From the NCBI RefSeq assembly GCF_014649655.1, contig NZ_BMTL01000004.1:80340-144339 (forward strand): a DNA stretch of 64,000 nt, written 5' to 3'. Shown here piece by piece: positions 16,308-24,645 of this stretch. The notes under the pieces were generated by a model. It was given only the letters and a program-made list of their open reading frames with translations, was not told where the DNA came from and did no database searches. The translations under genes were made by a program, and so were the position numbers. The DNA comes from Streptomyces humidus. Its GTDB lineage: Bacteria > Actinomycetota > Actinomycetes > Streptomycetales > Streptomycetaceae. Positions within the stretch are counted from its first letter, which is position 1; each line of letters starts with the position of its first letter.

Positions 16308-18134
16308 ATGGGGCACTACAAGTCGAATCTCCGCGACATCGAGTTCAACCTCTTCGAAGTACTCGGGCGCGACAAGCTGTACGGCTCCGGCCCGTTCGGC
16401 GAGATGGACACCGAGACCGCGAAGAGCATCCTGGGGGAGCTGACCCGCCTCTCGGAGAACGAGCTGGCGGAGTCCTTCTCGGACGCCGACCGCAACCCGC
16501 CGGTCTTCGACCCGGAGACGAACACCGCTCCGGTGCCCGCCTCGTTCAAGAAGAGCTACCAGGCCTTCATGGACTCCGAGTACTGGCGCCTCGGCCTGCC
16601 CGAGGAGATCGGCGGCACCACCGCCCCGCCGTCGCTGATCTGGGCGTACGCGGAGCTGATCCTCGGCGCGAACCCGGCCGTGTGGATGTACTCCTCCGGC
16701 CCGGCCTTCGCCGGCATCCTCTTCGACGAGGGCAACGACGTCCAGAAGAAGATCGCGCAGATCGCCGTCGACAGGCAGTGGGGCTCCACGATGGTCCTCA
16801 CCGAGCCGGACGCCGGCTCGGACGTCGGTGCCGGCCGCACGAAGGCGGTCCGGCAGGAGGACGGCTCCTGGCACATCGAGGGCGTCAAGCGCTTCATCAC
16901 GTCCGGCGAGCACGACATGTCGGAGAACATCCTCCACTACGTGCTGGCCCGCCCCGAGGGCGCCGGACCGGGCACCAAGGGCCTGTCCCTGTTCATGGTC
17001 CCGAAGACGCTCTTCGACTTCGAGACCGGCGAGCTGGGCGAGCGCAACGGCGTCTACGCCACGAACGTCGAGCACAAGATGGGCCTGAAGGCCTCCAACA
17101 CGTGCGAGATGACGTTCGGCGACCGGCACCCCGCCAAGGGCTGGCTGGTCGGCGACAAGCACGACGGCATCCGCCAGATGTTCCGCATCATCGAGTTCGC
17201 CCGCATGATGGTCGGCACGAAGGCGATCTCCACCCTCTCCACCGGCTACCTCAACGCGCTGGAGTACGCCAGGGAGCGCGTCCAGGGTCCCGACCTGGCG
17301 AACTTCATGGACAAGGCCGCGCCCAAGGTCACCATCACCCACCACCCCGACGTGCGCCGCTCGCTGATCACGCAGAAGGCGTACGCGGAGGGCATGCGCG
17401 CCCTCGTCCTCTACACGGCCTCGATCCAGGACGCGATCGCGGTCAAGGAGGCCGACGGCGAGGACTCCAGCACCGAGCACGCCCTCAACGACCTGCTCCT
17501 GCCGATCGTGAAGGGCTACGGCTCCGAGAAGGGCTACGAGCAGCTCGCCCAGTCGCTGCAGACCTTCGGCGGCTCCGGCTTCCTGCAGGAGTACCCGATC
17601 GAGCAGTACATCCGCGACGCCAAGATCGACACCCTCTACGAGGGCACCACCGCGATCCAGGGCCAGGACTTCTTCTTCCGGAAGATCGTCCGCAACCAGG
17701 GCGCCGCGCTGAACTCGCTCGCCGAGGACATCAAGAAGTTCCTGGCGCTCGGCACCGGCGGCGAGGACCTGGCGGGCGCCCGCGAGCACCTGGCCAAGGC
17801 CGCCGTCGAGCTGGAGGCCATCGTCGGCCTGATGCTGACCGACCTCGCCGCCACCGAGCAGGACGTCAGGAACATCTACAAGGTGGGCCTGAACACCACG
17901 CGCCTGCTGCTCGCCTCCGGTGACGTGATCGTCGGCTACCTGCTCCTCAAGGGCGCGGCGATCGCCGCCGAGAAGCTGGAGACGGCCTCCGCGAAGGACC
18001 GGGCGTTCTACACCGGCAAGATCGCGGCGGCGAAGTTCTTCGCGGCCAACGTCCTGCCCGGCGTCACCCTGGCCCGCAAGGTCGCCGAGACTGTCGAGCT
18101 CGACCTGATGGAGCTGGACGAGGCCGCGTTCTAG
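16308..18134 (+). CDS. Large acyl-CoA dehydrogenase (FadE5/DmdC-like)
   Basis: 608 aa, longer than classical acyl-CoA dehydrogenases (about 380). Catalyses FAD-dependent alpha,beta-desaturation of acyl-CoA. Flavin-site motifs are visible ([18 protein letters not shown], then [10 protein letters not shown]), as is the catalytic Glu in [13 protein letters not shown], after a [20 protein letters not shown] segment. A C-terminal helical extension (about 480-608) is typical of the AidB/FadE5 subgroup, which has broad chain-length specificity. The N-terminal [20 protein letters not shown] is also subgroup-typical. ATG 16308 with GGGAG 8 nt upstream. Followed by its own terminator, so monocistronic. 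Confidence 0.93.
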   Translation: MGHYKSNLRDIEFNLFEVLGRDKLYGSGPFGEMDTETAKSILGELTRLSENELAESFSDADRNPPVFDPETNTAPVPASFKKSYQAFMDSEYWRLGLPEEIGGTTAPPSLIWAYAELILGANPAVWMYSSGPAFAGILFDEGNDVQKKIAQIAVDRQWGSTMVLTEPDAGSDVGAGRTKAVRQEDGSWHIEGVKRFITSGEHDMSENILHYVLARPEGAGPGTKGLSLFMVPKTLFDFETGELGERNGVYATNVEHKMGLKASNTCEMTFGDRHPAKGWLVGDKHDGIRQMFRIIEFARMMVGTKAISTLSTGYLNALEYARERVQGPDLANFMDKAAPKVTITHHPDVRRSLITQKAYAEGMRALVLYTASIQDAIAVKEADGEDSSTEHALNDLLLPIVKGYGSEKGYEQLAQSLQTFGGSGFLQEYPIEQYIRDAKIDTLYEGTTAIQGQDFFFRKIVRNQGAALNSLAEDIKKFLALGTGGEDLAGAREHLAKAAVELEAIVGLMLTDLAATEQDVRNIYKVGLNTTRLLLASGDVIVGYLLLKGAAIAAEKLETASAKDRAFYTGKIAAAKFFAANVLPGVTLARKVAETVELDLMELDEAAF

Positions 18135-18245
18135 GACTCGACGGACTGTCCGGACCAGCCGGACCACCCGGACGACGGCGGAGCGCTCCGGCCGAGCGCT
18201 CCCGCTCAGCACTCCCGCTCAGCACTCCACACTGTCCACACGAGG

Positions 18246-18271
18246 GCCCGCTCCCGCCGCCGGGAGCGGGC
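18246..18271 (+). terminator. Terminator of acyl-CoA dehydrogenase gene
   Basis: GCCCGCTCCCG / CGGGAGCGGGC, 11-bp perfect stem with loop CCGC, followed by TTTCGT. Confidence 0.85.
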
Positions 18272-18297
18272 TTTCGTACGTCGTTAAGGTGAACCCC

Positions 18298-19596
18298 ATG
18301 AGCGAACCCTCCCGCTTCGACCGCGGCCACACCGACGATCTCATGACGTTCCTGACGGCGAGCCCGTCGCCGTACCACGCCGTGGCGACGGCCGCTGAGC
18401 GGCTGGAGAAGGCCGGTTTCCGGCAGGTCTCGGAGACGGACGCCTGGGACGGGACGAACGGCGGCAAGTACCTGCTGCGCGGGGGCGCGATCGTGGCCTG
18501 GCACGTGCCCGAGGGCACCACGCCGCACACGCCGTTCCGGATCATCGGCGCGCACACCGACTCCCCGAACCTGCGCGTCAAGCCGCAGCCCGACACCGGC
18601 GCGCACGGCTGGCGCCAGGTGGCCGTGGAGATCTACGGCGGCCCGCTGCTCAACTCCTGGCTCGACCGCGACCTGGGCCTGGCGGGACGGCTGACCCTGC
18701 GCGACGGCACGACGCGCCTGGTGGACGTGGGCCGTCCCCTGCTGCGCGTCCCCCAGCTCGCCATCCACCTGGACCGGTCGGTCAACACCGACGGCCTCAA
18801 GCTCGACAAGCAGCGCCACCTCCAGCCGGTCTGGGGTCTGGGCGGCGACCTGCGCGACGGCGATCTCATCGCGTTCCTGGAACAGGAGGCCGGGCTGGCC
18901 GCGGGCCAGGTCACCGGCTGGGACCTGATGGTCCACTCCGTGGAGCCGCCCGCCTACCTGGGCCGCGACCAGGAGTTGGTGGCCGGCCCGCGCATGGACA
19001 ACCTGCTGTCCGTGCACGCCGGGACGGCGGCGCTGGCGGCCGTGGCGACCGGCGGCGAAGAGCTTCCCCACATCCCGGTGCTGGCCGCCTTCGACCACGA
19101 GGAGAACGGTTCGCAGTCGGACACCGGCGCGGACGGACCGCTGCTGGGCAGCGTGCTGGAACGTTCGGTCTTCGCGCGCGGCGGATCGTACGAGGACCGG
19201 GCGAGAGCCTTCGCGGGCACCGTCTGCCTGTCCTCCGACACCGGGCACGCCGTCCACCCCAACTACGCGGAGCGGCACGACCCCACGCACCACCCGCGGG
19301 TCAACGGCGGACCGATCCTCAAGGTCAACGTCAACAACCGCTACGCGACGGACGGTTCGGGCCGGGCGATCTTCGCCGCAGCCTGTGAGAAGGCCGGCGT
19401 GCCGTTCCAGAACTTCGTCTCCAACAACTCCATGCCGTGCGGCACGACCATCGGCCCGATCACCGCCGCCCGGCACGGCATCCGCACGGTCGACATCGGC
19501 GTGGCCATCCTGTCGATGCACAGCGCGCGGGAGTTGTGCGGCGATGCCGACCCGTATCTGCTGGCCAACGCCCTGACGGCGTTCCTCCAGGGATAG
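18298..19596 (+). CDS. M18-family aminopeptidase
   Basis: 432 aa from ATG 18298, chosen because AAGGTG lies 6 nt upstream (a GTG at 18289 overlaps that ribosome site). Zinc-dependent aspartyl aminopeptidase family: FRIIGAHTDSPNLRVKP supplies the first His/Asp metal ligands, FDHEENGSQS the Glu pair, CLSSDTGHAVHPNY further ligands, and MPCGTTIGPI plus ILSMHSARE the C-terminal catalytic part with the last His. It removes N-terminal acidic residues from cytosolic peptides and forms dodecamers in known members. It stands alone between two hairpins. Confidence 0.95.
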   Translation: MSEPSRFDRGHTDDLMTFLTASPSPYHAVATAAERLEKAGFRQVSETDAWDGTNGGKYLLRGGAIVAWHVPEGTTPHTPFRIIGAHTDSPNLRVKPQPDTGAHGWRQVAVEIYGGPLLNSWLDRDLGLAGRLTLRDGTTRLVDVGRPLLRVPQLAIHLDRSVNTDGLKLDKQRHLQPVWGLGGDLRDGDLIAFLEQEAGLAAGQVTGWDLMVHSVEPPAYLGRDQELVAGPRMDNLLSVHAGTAALAAVATGGEELPHIPVLAAFDHEENGSQSDTGADGPLLGSVLERSVFARGGSYEDRARAFAGTVCLSSDTGHAVHPNYAERHDPTHHPRVNGGPILKVNVNNRYATDGSGRAIFAAACEKAGVPFQNFVSNNSMPCGTTIGPITAARHGIRTVDIGVAILSMHSARELCGDADPYLLANALTAFLQG

Positions 19597-19664
19597 CCCG
19601 CCGCCCGTCGGCCCGCGGGGTGGTCCGCCGCCTCTCGGGCCGCACCCCGGGCAGCCAAGGGCCG

Positions 19665-19691
19665 CCCCCGCATGCCGGTTGCCTGCGGGGG
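19665..19691 (+). terminator. Likely terminator after aminopeptidase
   Basis: CCCCCGCA / TGCGGGGG, 8-bp stem with 11-nt loop, 68 bp past the stop; no U-rich tail. Confidence 0.5.
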
Positions 19692-19744
19692 TACCCGGAT
19701 GTCGGAGCCGGACCGACCGGCGATCCTGACAGGGAGGCGACATC

Positions 19745-19993
19745 ATGGGCCTCGGCGGATGCATCATCCTCATCGCCGTGGGAGCCATCCTCACGTTTGC
19801 GACCGACTGGCACATGCAGGGGGTCAACCTCGACCTGGTCGGCGTCATCCTGATGATCGTCGGCCTGATCGGTGTGACGACCTTCAGCAGCATCGCCCGG
19901 CGCCGCCGGGTCATGGTGCCGCCCGCCTCGACCACGGTGGTCGAGACCGAACGACGTCACCACGACGGATACAGCGACGGCTACGGCGCCTGA
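19745..19993 (+). CDS. Small two-TM membrane protein (DUF6458-like)
   Basis: 82 aa. Two hydrophobic segments (GCIILIAVGAILTFAT, about 5-20; LVGVILMIVGLIGVTTF, about 31-47) are followed by a basic turn RRRR and a polar Tyr/His/Gly-rich tail HHDGYSDGYGA. This matches the short DUF6458-type proteins widespread in actinobacteria, which have no known function. ATG 19745 has GGGAGG at good spacing. It stands alone, with a minisatellite and a hairpin downstream. Confidence 0.85.
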   Translation: MGLGGCIILIAVGAILTFATDWHMQGVNLDLVGVILMIVGLIGVTTFSSIARRRRVMVPPASTTVVETERRHHDGYSDGYGA

Positions 19994-20043
19994 CGGACCG
20001 GCGGAGGCGGCGCTCCGAGCATGCGCATCCCGGTATGCCCGGC

Positions 20044-20118
20044 GCCTTCGGGTCGATCGCCTCCGGTGAATCGGCCTTGGGTGCACCGCCTTCGGGTGAA
20101 CCGCCTTCGGGTGGGTGA
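20044..20118 (+). repeat. 15-bp imperfect minisatellite, 5 units
   Basis: Five successive units related to GCCTTCGGGTGAACC, 15 bp each with substitutions, in the gap between the DUF6458-like gene and the LURP-one gene. No coding frame is supported across it. Confidence 0.75.
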
Positions 20119-20144
20119 ATGACGTGAGGACTCGGGAGCCTTGA

Positions 20145-20170
20145 GGCCCGGCAGGAAGTCCTGCCGGGCC
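20145..20170 (+). terminator. Hairpin terminator
   Basis: Perfect 12-bp arms GGCCCGGCAGGA / TCCTGCCGGGCC with 2-nt centre, ending the transcription unit upstream of the LURP-one gene. Confidence 0.75.
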
Positions 20171-20282
20171 CTCACCGTCGCGTCGCCCCTCCCGCGCACC
20201 GGGTACGGCAGTCGGGTCGAACGTCTCGTGGATTCCCGGCGCGTCCGGGAGACGTCGTCCGGTCCGGGGAAGCGGTACCCGT

Positions 20283-20834
20283 ATGAGACTCCTCGTGCGC
20301 GACCGGCTCCTCGGCTTCGGTGACGACTACTGGATCGAGGACGACCGAGGCAACAAGGTCTACCTCGTCGACGGCAAATCGATGCGGCTGCGGGACACCT
20401 TCGAACTGAAGGACACCCGCGGACGCGTCCTGATCGACATCCACCAGAAGATGTTCGCCCTGCGGGACACCATGGTGATCGAACGGGACGGCGAGCCGCT
20501 GGCCACGATCAGACGCAAGCGGCTGTCGCTGCTGCGCAACCACTACCGCGTGGCCCTGGCGGACGGCCGCACCGAACTCGACGTCAGCGGCAGGATCCTC
20601 GACCGGGAGTTCGCGGTCGAGTACGACGGCGAACTGCTGGCCGTGGTCTCCCGGCGTCTGCTGCACGTGCGGGAGACCTACAGCGTCGACATCGTGCGCG
20701 AGGACGCCGACACGGCGCTGCTGATCGCGGTGGCGGTATGCGTGATCCACCTCGCCGACAAGGAGCGGGAGGGCAAGGAGCGGGAGGACCGAGAGAACGG
20801 GGACGGGGAGGGCAGGGACGGGAAGGACGGCTGA
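20283..20834 (+). CDS. LURP-one-related (tubby-like fold) protein
   Basis: 183 aa. Shows the beta-rich LURP-one/scramblase-like pattern: MRLLVRDRLLGFGDDYWIED, NKVYLVDGKSMRLRDTFEL, LIDIHQKMFALRDTM, LLRNHYRVALADG, and a hydrophobic final helix (TALLIAVAVCVIHLAD) characteristic of the tubby-like barrel. The C-terminal 25 residues are a Glu/Arg/Gly/Asp-rich tail. Bacterial members are uncharacterised; the fold may bind lipid or membrane. It runs convergent with the nitrilase-family gene, only 4 bp apart at the stops. Confidence 0.88.
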   Translation: MRLLVRDRLLGFGDDYWIEDDRGNKVYLVDGKSMRLRDTFELKDTRGRVLIDIHQKMFALRDTMVIERDGEPLATIRRKRLSLLRNHYRVALADGRTELDVSGRILDREFAVEYDGELLAVVSRRLLHVRETYSVDIVREDADTALLIAVAVCVIHLADKEREGKEREDRENGDGEGRDGKDG

Positions 20835-20838
20835 GGGG

Positions 20839-21690
20839 TCACCGGCGTGGGGGCCGCAGCCCGAGCACCCGGTCCTTCAGGGCCGGGAACTGCTCACGGG
20901 TCACGGCCGCCTTCGCCGGGTCGAAGTCGACCGTGACGACCTCCTCGCCGGATCCCGCCTCGGCGAGGACCTCGCCCCACGGATCGACCACGATCGAGTG
21001 ACCCGCCTGCGGAACTCCGGCATGCGTCCCGGCCGTTCCACACGCGAGCACGAACGCCTGGTTCTCGACCGCCCGCGCCCGGGCCAGCAGCGTCCAGTGC
21101 TCCCGGCGGCGCTCCGGCCAGCCCGCGGGGATGACGAAGGTCTCGGCGCCTGCGTCGACGAGACCGCGGAACAGTTCGGGGAAACGGAGGTCGTAGCAGG
21201 TGGCGACGCCGACGGTCGTGCCGGGGAGTCGGACCGTCACCAGGTCCTCGCCCGCGTCCATCAGCACGGCCTCGCCCTTGTCGAAGCCGAAGCGGTGGAT
21301 CTTGCGGTAGGAGGCGGCCAGGTCACCGGAGGGGGAGAAGACGAGAGACGTGTTGTAGAGGGCGCTCCCGCCCCCGGCGGATGCGCTGCCCGCAGATGCG
21401 CCACCGGCGGATGCGCCACCGGACGGCGCCCGCTCCGGGATCGAGCCCGCGTGCAGCCAGACGCCCGCGTCGCTCGCGGCCTTCGCCATCGCCTCGGCCG
21501 TCGGCCCGTCGAGCGACTCGGCCTCGCTGCCGAACTCCTCGTAGGCGAACGCTCCGGTCGTCCACAGCTCCGGCAGCACCACGAGGTCGGCGGCGCCGGC
21601 CTGTTCCCGCACCAGCGCGGCGACCCTCGACCGCCGCGATTCAACCGATTCGCCCTCATTTACGGCGATCTGGATCAGAGAGGCGCGCAC
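20839..21690 (-). CDS. Carbon-nitrogen hydrolase (nitrilase superfamily)
   Basis: 283 aa from GTG 21690 (VRASLIQIAVNEGE); a longer start would read through non-conserved residues. The catalytic triad is visible: Glu in DLVVLPELWTTGAF, Lys in SYRKIHRFGFDKG, Cys in VATCYDLRFPELFRG. It hydrolyses amide or nitrile C-N bonds in a cytosolic enzyme; the substrate cannot be read from sequence, though the set resembles omega-amidase/NIT-type members. An odd GGASAGGASAGSASAGGG insertion (about nt 21365-21425) interrupts a loop between the Glu and Lys blocks. Convergent with the LURP-one gene. Confidence 0.9.
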   Translation of the reverse strand: MRASLIQIAVNEGESVESRRSRVAALVREQAGAADLVVLPELWTTGAFAYEEFGSEAESLDGPTAEAMAKAASDAGVWLHAGSIPERAPSGGASAGGASAGSASAGGGSALYNTSLVFSPSGDLAASYRKIHRFGFDKGEAVLMDAGEDLVTVRLPGTTVGVATCYDLRFPELFRGLVDAGAETFVIPAGWPERRREHWTLLARARAVENQAFVLACGTAGTHAGVPQAGHSIVVDPWGEVLAEAGSGEEVVTVDFDPAKAAVTREQFPALKDRVLGLRPPRR

Positions 21691-21775
21691 ACTACCACCG
21701 TCCTGGCATTCGAGTAGCCCACAGGGCCTACGATCGTCACACGAAAGCACTGCCGGGGTGCCTCACAGCAGCGTA

Positions 21776-21830
21776 GCTTGGGGGTCCCCCCGATTCGAGC
21801 GCAGCCGAGAACGGGGGGAGTCTCGAGACG
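21776..21830. repeat. Intergenic GGGGGTCCCCCC-type repeat element, copy 1
   Basis: TTGGGGGTCCCCCCGATTCG then GAGCGCAGCCGAGAACGGGG and GGAG. The inner CCCCCCG and CGGGGGG arms form a hairpin. A related copy occurs at 29823-29860. I associate this motif with a dispersed Streptomyces intergenic repeat (memory only). Confidence 0.6.
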
Positions 21831-21907
21831 CCGCCGACAGCGCCCGCTCCCGCAGGCAACGCCGCCACAGCCCACCCGAGTACCGATCGCCGAGGGGTCC
21901 CGTTTCC

Positions 21908-22732
21908 GTGAGTCTGCATCCCACCCTCCAGCCCTACGCCGACGCCTGGACCCACTCCATCGAAGCGATATCCGAGCTGGTGGAGCCTTTGGTGGAGGCT
22001 GACTGGAACCGCCGGACGCCCTGCCCGGGCTGGTCGGTGCGCGACATCGTGTCGCACGTCATCGGGCTGGACTGCGAGATGTACGGCGATCCTCGTCCCA
22101 TCCACACCCTGCCCCGTGACCTCTTCCACGTCACCAACGACCTGCAGCGCTACATGGAGATGCAGGTCGACGTCCGCCGCCACCACACGGCCCCCGAGAT
22201 GACGTCCGAGCTGGAGTACACCGTCATCCGCCGCAACCGGCAGCTGCGCAACGAGTCGCGCCAGCCCACGACGACGGTGCGCGGGCCGCTCGGCACCGAG
22301 CTCACGCTCGAGGAGTCCATGCGGCTGCACGCGTTCAACGTGTGGGTGCACGAGCAGGACCTGCGCGCCGCTCTGGGCCGCCCCGGCAACCTCGACTCCC
22401 CGGGCGCGCACATCGCCCGGGACGCGCTGCTCGCCGAGCTCCCCGCGGTCGTCGCCGAGAAGGCCGACGCGCCCCGCAGTTCCGCGGTCGTCTTCGACGT
22501 GCACGGCCCGATCGAGTTCCTGCGCACCATCCGCGTGGACATCCAGGGCCGCGGGACCCTGGAGACGGCCCCCGCTCTCGGGCCCGCCGCCACGTTCACC
22601 CTCGACTGGGAGACGTACGTCCGCCTGGCCTGCGGCCGGGTGACGGCGGAGGCGGTGGCCGACCGGGTGAAGGCGGAGGGCGAGCCGGAGCTCACGGCGG
22701 CCGTTCTGCGGAACTTCGCGGTCACCAGATAG
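21908..22732 (+). CDS. Maleylpyruvate isomerase-family mycothiol-dependent enzyme
   Basis: 274 aa from GTG 21908 with GAGGGG upstream. The N-terminal DinB-like four-helix domain shows the mycothiol-enzyme pattern: WNRRTPCPGWSVRDIVSHVI (His metal ligand), then LEESMRLHAFNVWVHEQDLR (second metal-binding His/Glu/His cluster). The C-terminal part is the small SCP2-like region (TFTLDWETYVRLACGR). Members use mycothiol as cofactor in isomerisation or thiol transfer; the substrate is unknown. It ends against a very strong bidirectional terminator shared with the D,D-carboxypeptidase gene. Confidence 0.9.
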   Translation: MSLHPTLQPYADAWTHSIEAISELVEPLVEADWNRRTPCPGWSVRDIVSHVIGLDCEMYGDPRPIHTLPRDLFHVTNDLQRYMEMQVDVRRHHTAPEMTSELEYTVIRRNRQLRNESRQPTTTVRGPLGTELTLEESMRLHAFNVWVHEQDLRAALGRPGNLDSPGAHIARDALLAELPAVVAEKADAPRSSAVVFDVHGPIEFLRTIRVDIQGRGTLETAPALGPAATFTLDWETYVRLACGRVTAEAVADRVKAEGEPELTAAVLRNFAVTR

Positions 22733-22758
22733 CCGGTGCGGGCCGGGTGCGGCGCTCT

Positions 22759-22803
22759 ACGGAACAGGGCCCGTCGTGACGATCACGACGGGCCCTGTTC
22801 CGT
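22759..22803. terminator. Strong bidirectional terminator
   Basis: 21-bp perfect stem (arms from GGAACAGGGCCCGTCGTGA at 22761-22779 to 22783-22801, extended by AC/GT) with a 3-nt CGA loop, between two convergent genes. Confidence 0.93.
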
Positions 22804-22825
22804 GTGCTCAGCGGTCGACCGGAGG

Positions 22826-23728
22826 TCAGCCCAGCCGGGCGAAGCCGTAGTTCAGCAGCTTGGTCGCGTCGGCGGCACGCACCGTCACGCTGGTGGAGGC
22901 CAGCACCGTGCCCACGACGGTCTTGCCGTTGCGGGTGGCGGCGAAGACGAGGCAGTACTTCGCCTCCGGGCCGGAGCCCGTCTTCACGCCGATGGTGCCG
23001 CTGTAGCTGCTGAGCAGCGTGTTGGTGTTGGTCCACGCGCCCATGGTGCGGATCGAGCCGGTCTTGGTGATCGTCTTGGCGGTGTAGGACTTGGTCTTGA
23101 CGACCGCACGGAAGTTCGCGTTCTTCAGCGAGTTGCTGGCGAGCTTCGTGAGGTCCTTGGCGGTCGAGTAGTTGGCTCCGCTGCCGATGCCGTCGAACGA
23201 GTCGAAGTGCGTCTTCGTCATGCCGAGCGCCGTCGCCTTGCTGTTCATCTTGGCGATGAAGCTCTTCACGCGCGCGGCCCTCGTGGTGCCCGTGCCGAAC
23301 TTGTCGGCCAGGGCGTACGCGGCGTCGCAACCGGACGGCAGCATCAGCCCGTAGAGCAGCTGACGGACCGTGACCTTGTCACCGACGATCAGCCGCGCGG
23401 ACGACGCGGTGTTCGCGACGATGTAGTCGCTGTAGGCCTTCTGGATGGTGACCTTGGCGTCCAGGTTCAGGTTCGCCTGCGACAGCACGACGTTGGCCGT
23501 CATGATCTTGGTGGTGGAGCCGGTGGGCAGCTTGGTGTCCATGCCCTTGTTGTAGAGCGCCGCGCCGTTCGCGTTGTTCATCACGAAGCCGGTCTTGGCG
23601 GCGATCGTGGGCGTCGCGACAGCCTGCGCGGGCGCCGCGGTGAGGGCTCCGGTCGCGAGCACTGCGCCGGCGGTGACGGCAACGGCTGCGGCCCTGCGGA
23701 CTCGGACGCCCTTGATGGCGGTTATCAA
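22826..23728 (-). CDS. Serine-type D-alanyl-D-alanine carboxypeptidase (S11)
   Basis: 300 aa from TTG 23728 (LITAIKGVRVRRAAAVAV), the start that gives a clean signal peptide with AQA cleavage near residue 36; a longer ATG at 23827 would bury it. Penicillin-binding motifs: S71-T-T-K74 (nucleophile and general base), SGC in place of SxN, and KTG in the IGVKTGSGPEA segment. It trims the terminal D-Ala of peptidoglycan stem peptides outside the membrane. The Cys in SGC is usual for this Streptomyces subgroup. No C-terminal anchor helix is seen, so it may be released or bound otherwise. Confidence 0.93.
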   Translation of the reverse strand: MITAIKGVRVRRAAAVAVTAGAVLATGALTAAPAQAVATPTIAAKTGFVMNNANGAALYNKGMDTKLPTGSTTKIMTANVVLSQANLNLDAKVTIQKAYSDYIVANTASSARLIVGDKVTVRQLLYGLMLPSGCDAAYALADKFGTGTTRAARVKSFIAKMNSKATALGMTKTHFDSFDGIGSGANYSTAKDLTKLASNSLKNANFRAVVKTKSYTAKTITKTGSIRTMGAWTNTNTLLSSYSGTIGVKTGSGPEAKYCLVFAATRNGKTVVGTVLASTSVTVRAADATKLLNYGFARLG

Positions 23729-23973
23729 CTGAAATACCCCGATTACGTCGAATGCCCCTGCGGTGCGGCCAAGTTCAAAGGGGGAAACAGATGGGCCGCA
23801 CATGTGTGACACGTAAGTAGCACACAAAGTTGTGCGTCTGCCGGGCAGAATTTCCGATTACTTGGTCCATCCCTTACCCGGACCCGACGCACCGACTCCC
23901 ACCGGCCCCCGTCCGCGGGTCCGCATCCTGGACCGGTCCCCCCATGCGTACGTGTTGTATCTATCCTGTGGGC

Positions 23974-24645
23974 ATGCAGTCCTCCGCTCCGCCTGCCCTC
24001 ACCCCCGTCAAGCAGCCGCCCGCCGCCGACCGTGTGTACGCCCACGTCAAAAAGGGTGTCCTGGAACGCCGTTACGAGGGCGGCGCCCTGCTCACCGAGG
24101 GAGAGCTCGCCGAGGCCGTGGGGGTCTCGCGCACGCCGGTGCGCGAGGCACTGCTGCGGCTGGAGGCGGAAGGGCTGATCAAGCTCTACCCGAAGAAGGG
24201 CGCGCTGGTCCTGCCGGTCTCCGCACAGGAGATCGCCGACGTGGTGGAGACCCGCCTGCTGGTCGAGGAGCACGCGGCGCGCAAGGCCGTGCCCGCGCCG
24301 GCCGCGCTCGTCGCACGCCTGGAAGAACTGCTCGCCCAGCAGAGGGAACAGGCCGCCGCGGGCGACCTGGCCGCGGCCGCCGTGACCGACCGCTGCTTCC
24401 ACGCCGAGATCGTGCGCAGCGGCGGCAACGAGATCCTGTCGCGGCTCTACGACCAACTCCGCGACCGCCAGCTGCGGATGGGCGTCGCCGTCCTGCACTC
24501 GCATCCGGACCGGATCGCCAAGACCCTGACCGAGCACGCGGAGATCCTTCAGGCGCTGCGCTCCGGCGACGCCGAGCGGGGCGTCGAACTCGTGCGCCGG
24601 CACATCGGCTGGTTCTCCCACCTCGCCCGCGGGGAGGTCCGATGA
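23974..24645 (+). CDS. GntR-family (FCD) transcriptional regulator
   Basis: 223 aa from ATG 23974 (MQSSAPPALTPVKQ). The N-terminal winged helix (RVYAHVKKGVLERRYEGGAL, LAEAVGVSRTPVREALLRLE) is followed by the all-helical FCD ligand domain: DVVETRLLVEEHAARKA, the metal-binding region DRCFHAEIVRSGGNEIL, and HPDRIAKTLTEHAEILQAL with two His. It overlaps the MFS gene by 4 bp (ATGA), so it probably regulates that transporter's operon in response to an organic acid-like ligand (inference). A -10-like TATCCT lies just upstream. Confidence 0.94.
   Translation: MQSSAPPALTPVKQPPAADRVYAHVKKGVLERRYEGGALLTEGELAEAVGVSRTPVREALLRLEAEGLIKLYPKKGALVLPVSAQEIADVVETRLLVEEHAARKAVPAPAALVARLEELLAQQREQAAAGDLAAAAVTDRCFHAEIVRSGGNEILSRLYDQLRDRQLRMGVAVLHSHPDRIAKTLTEHAEILQALRSGDAERGVELVRRHIGWFSHLARGEVR

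Noticed and set aside
16233..18212. 659-codon minus-strand frame opposite the acyl-CoA dehydrogenase
   Set aside because: Shadow of a gene with complete family motifs on the plus strand.
23800..23827. TGTG...CACA spaced repeat upstream of the D,D-carboxypeptidase gene as a CRP site
   Set aside because: Spacing and half-sites do not fit the CRP consensus well enough to claim it.
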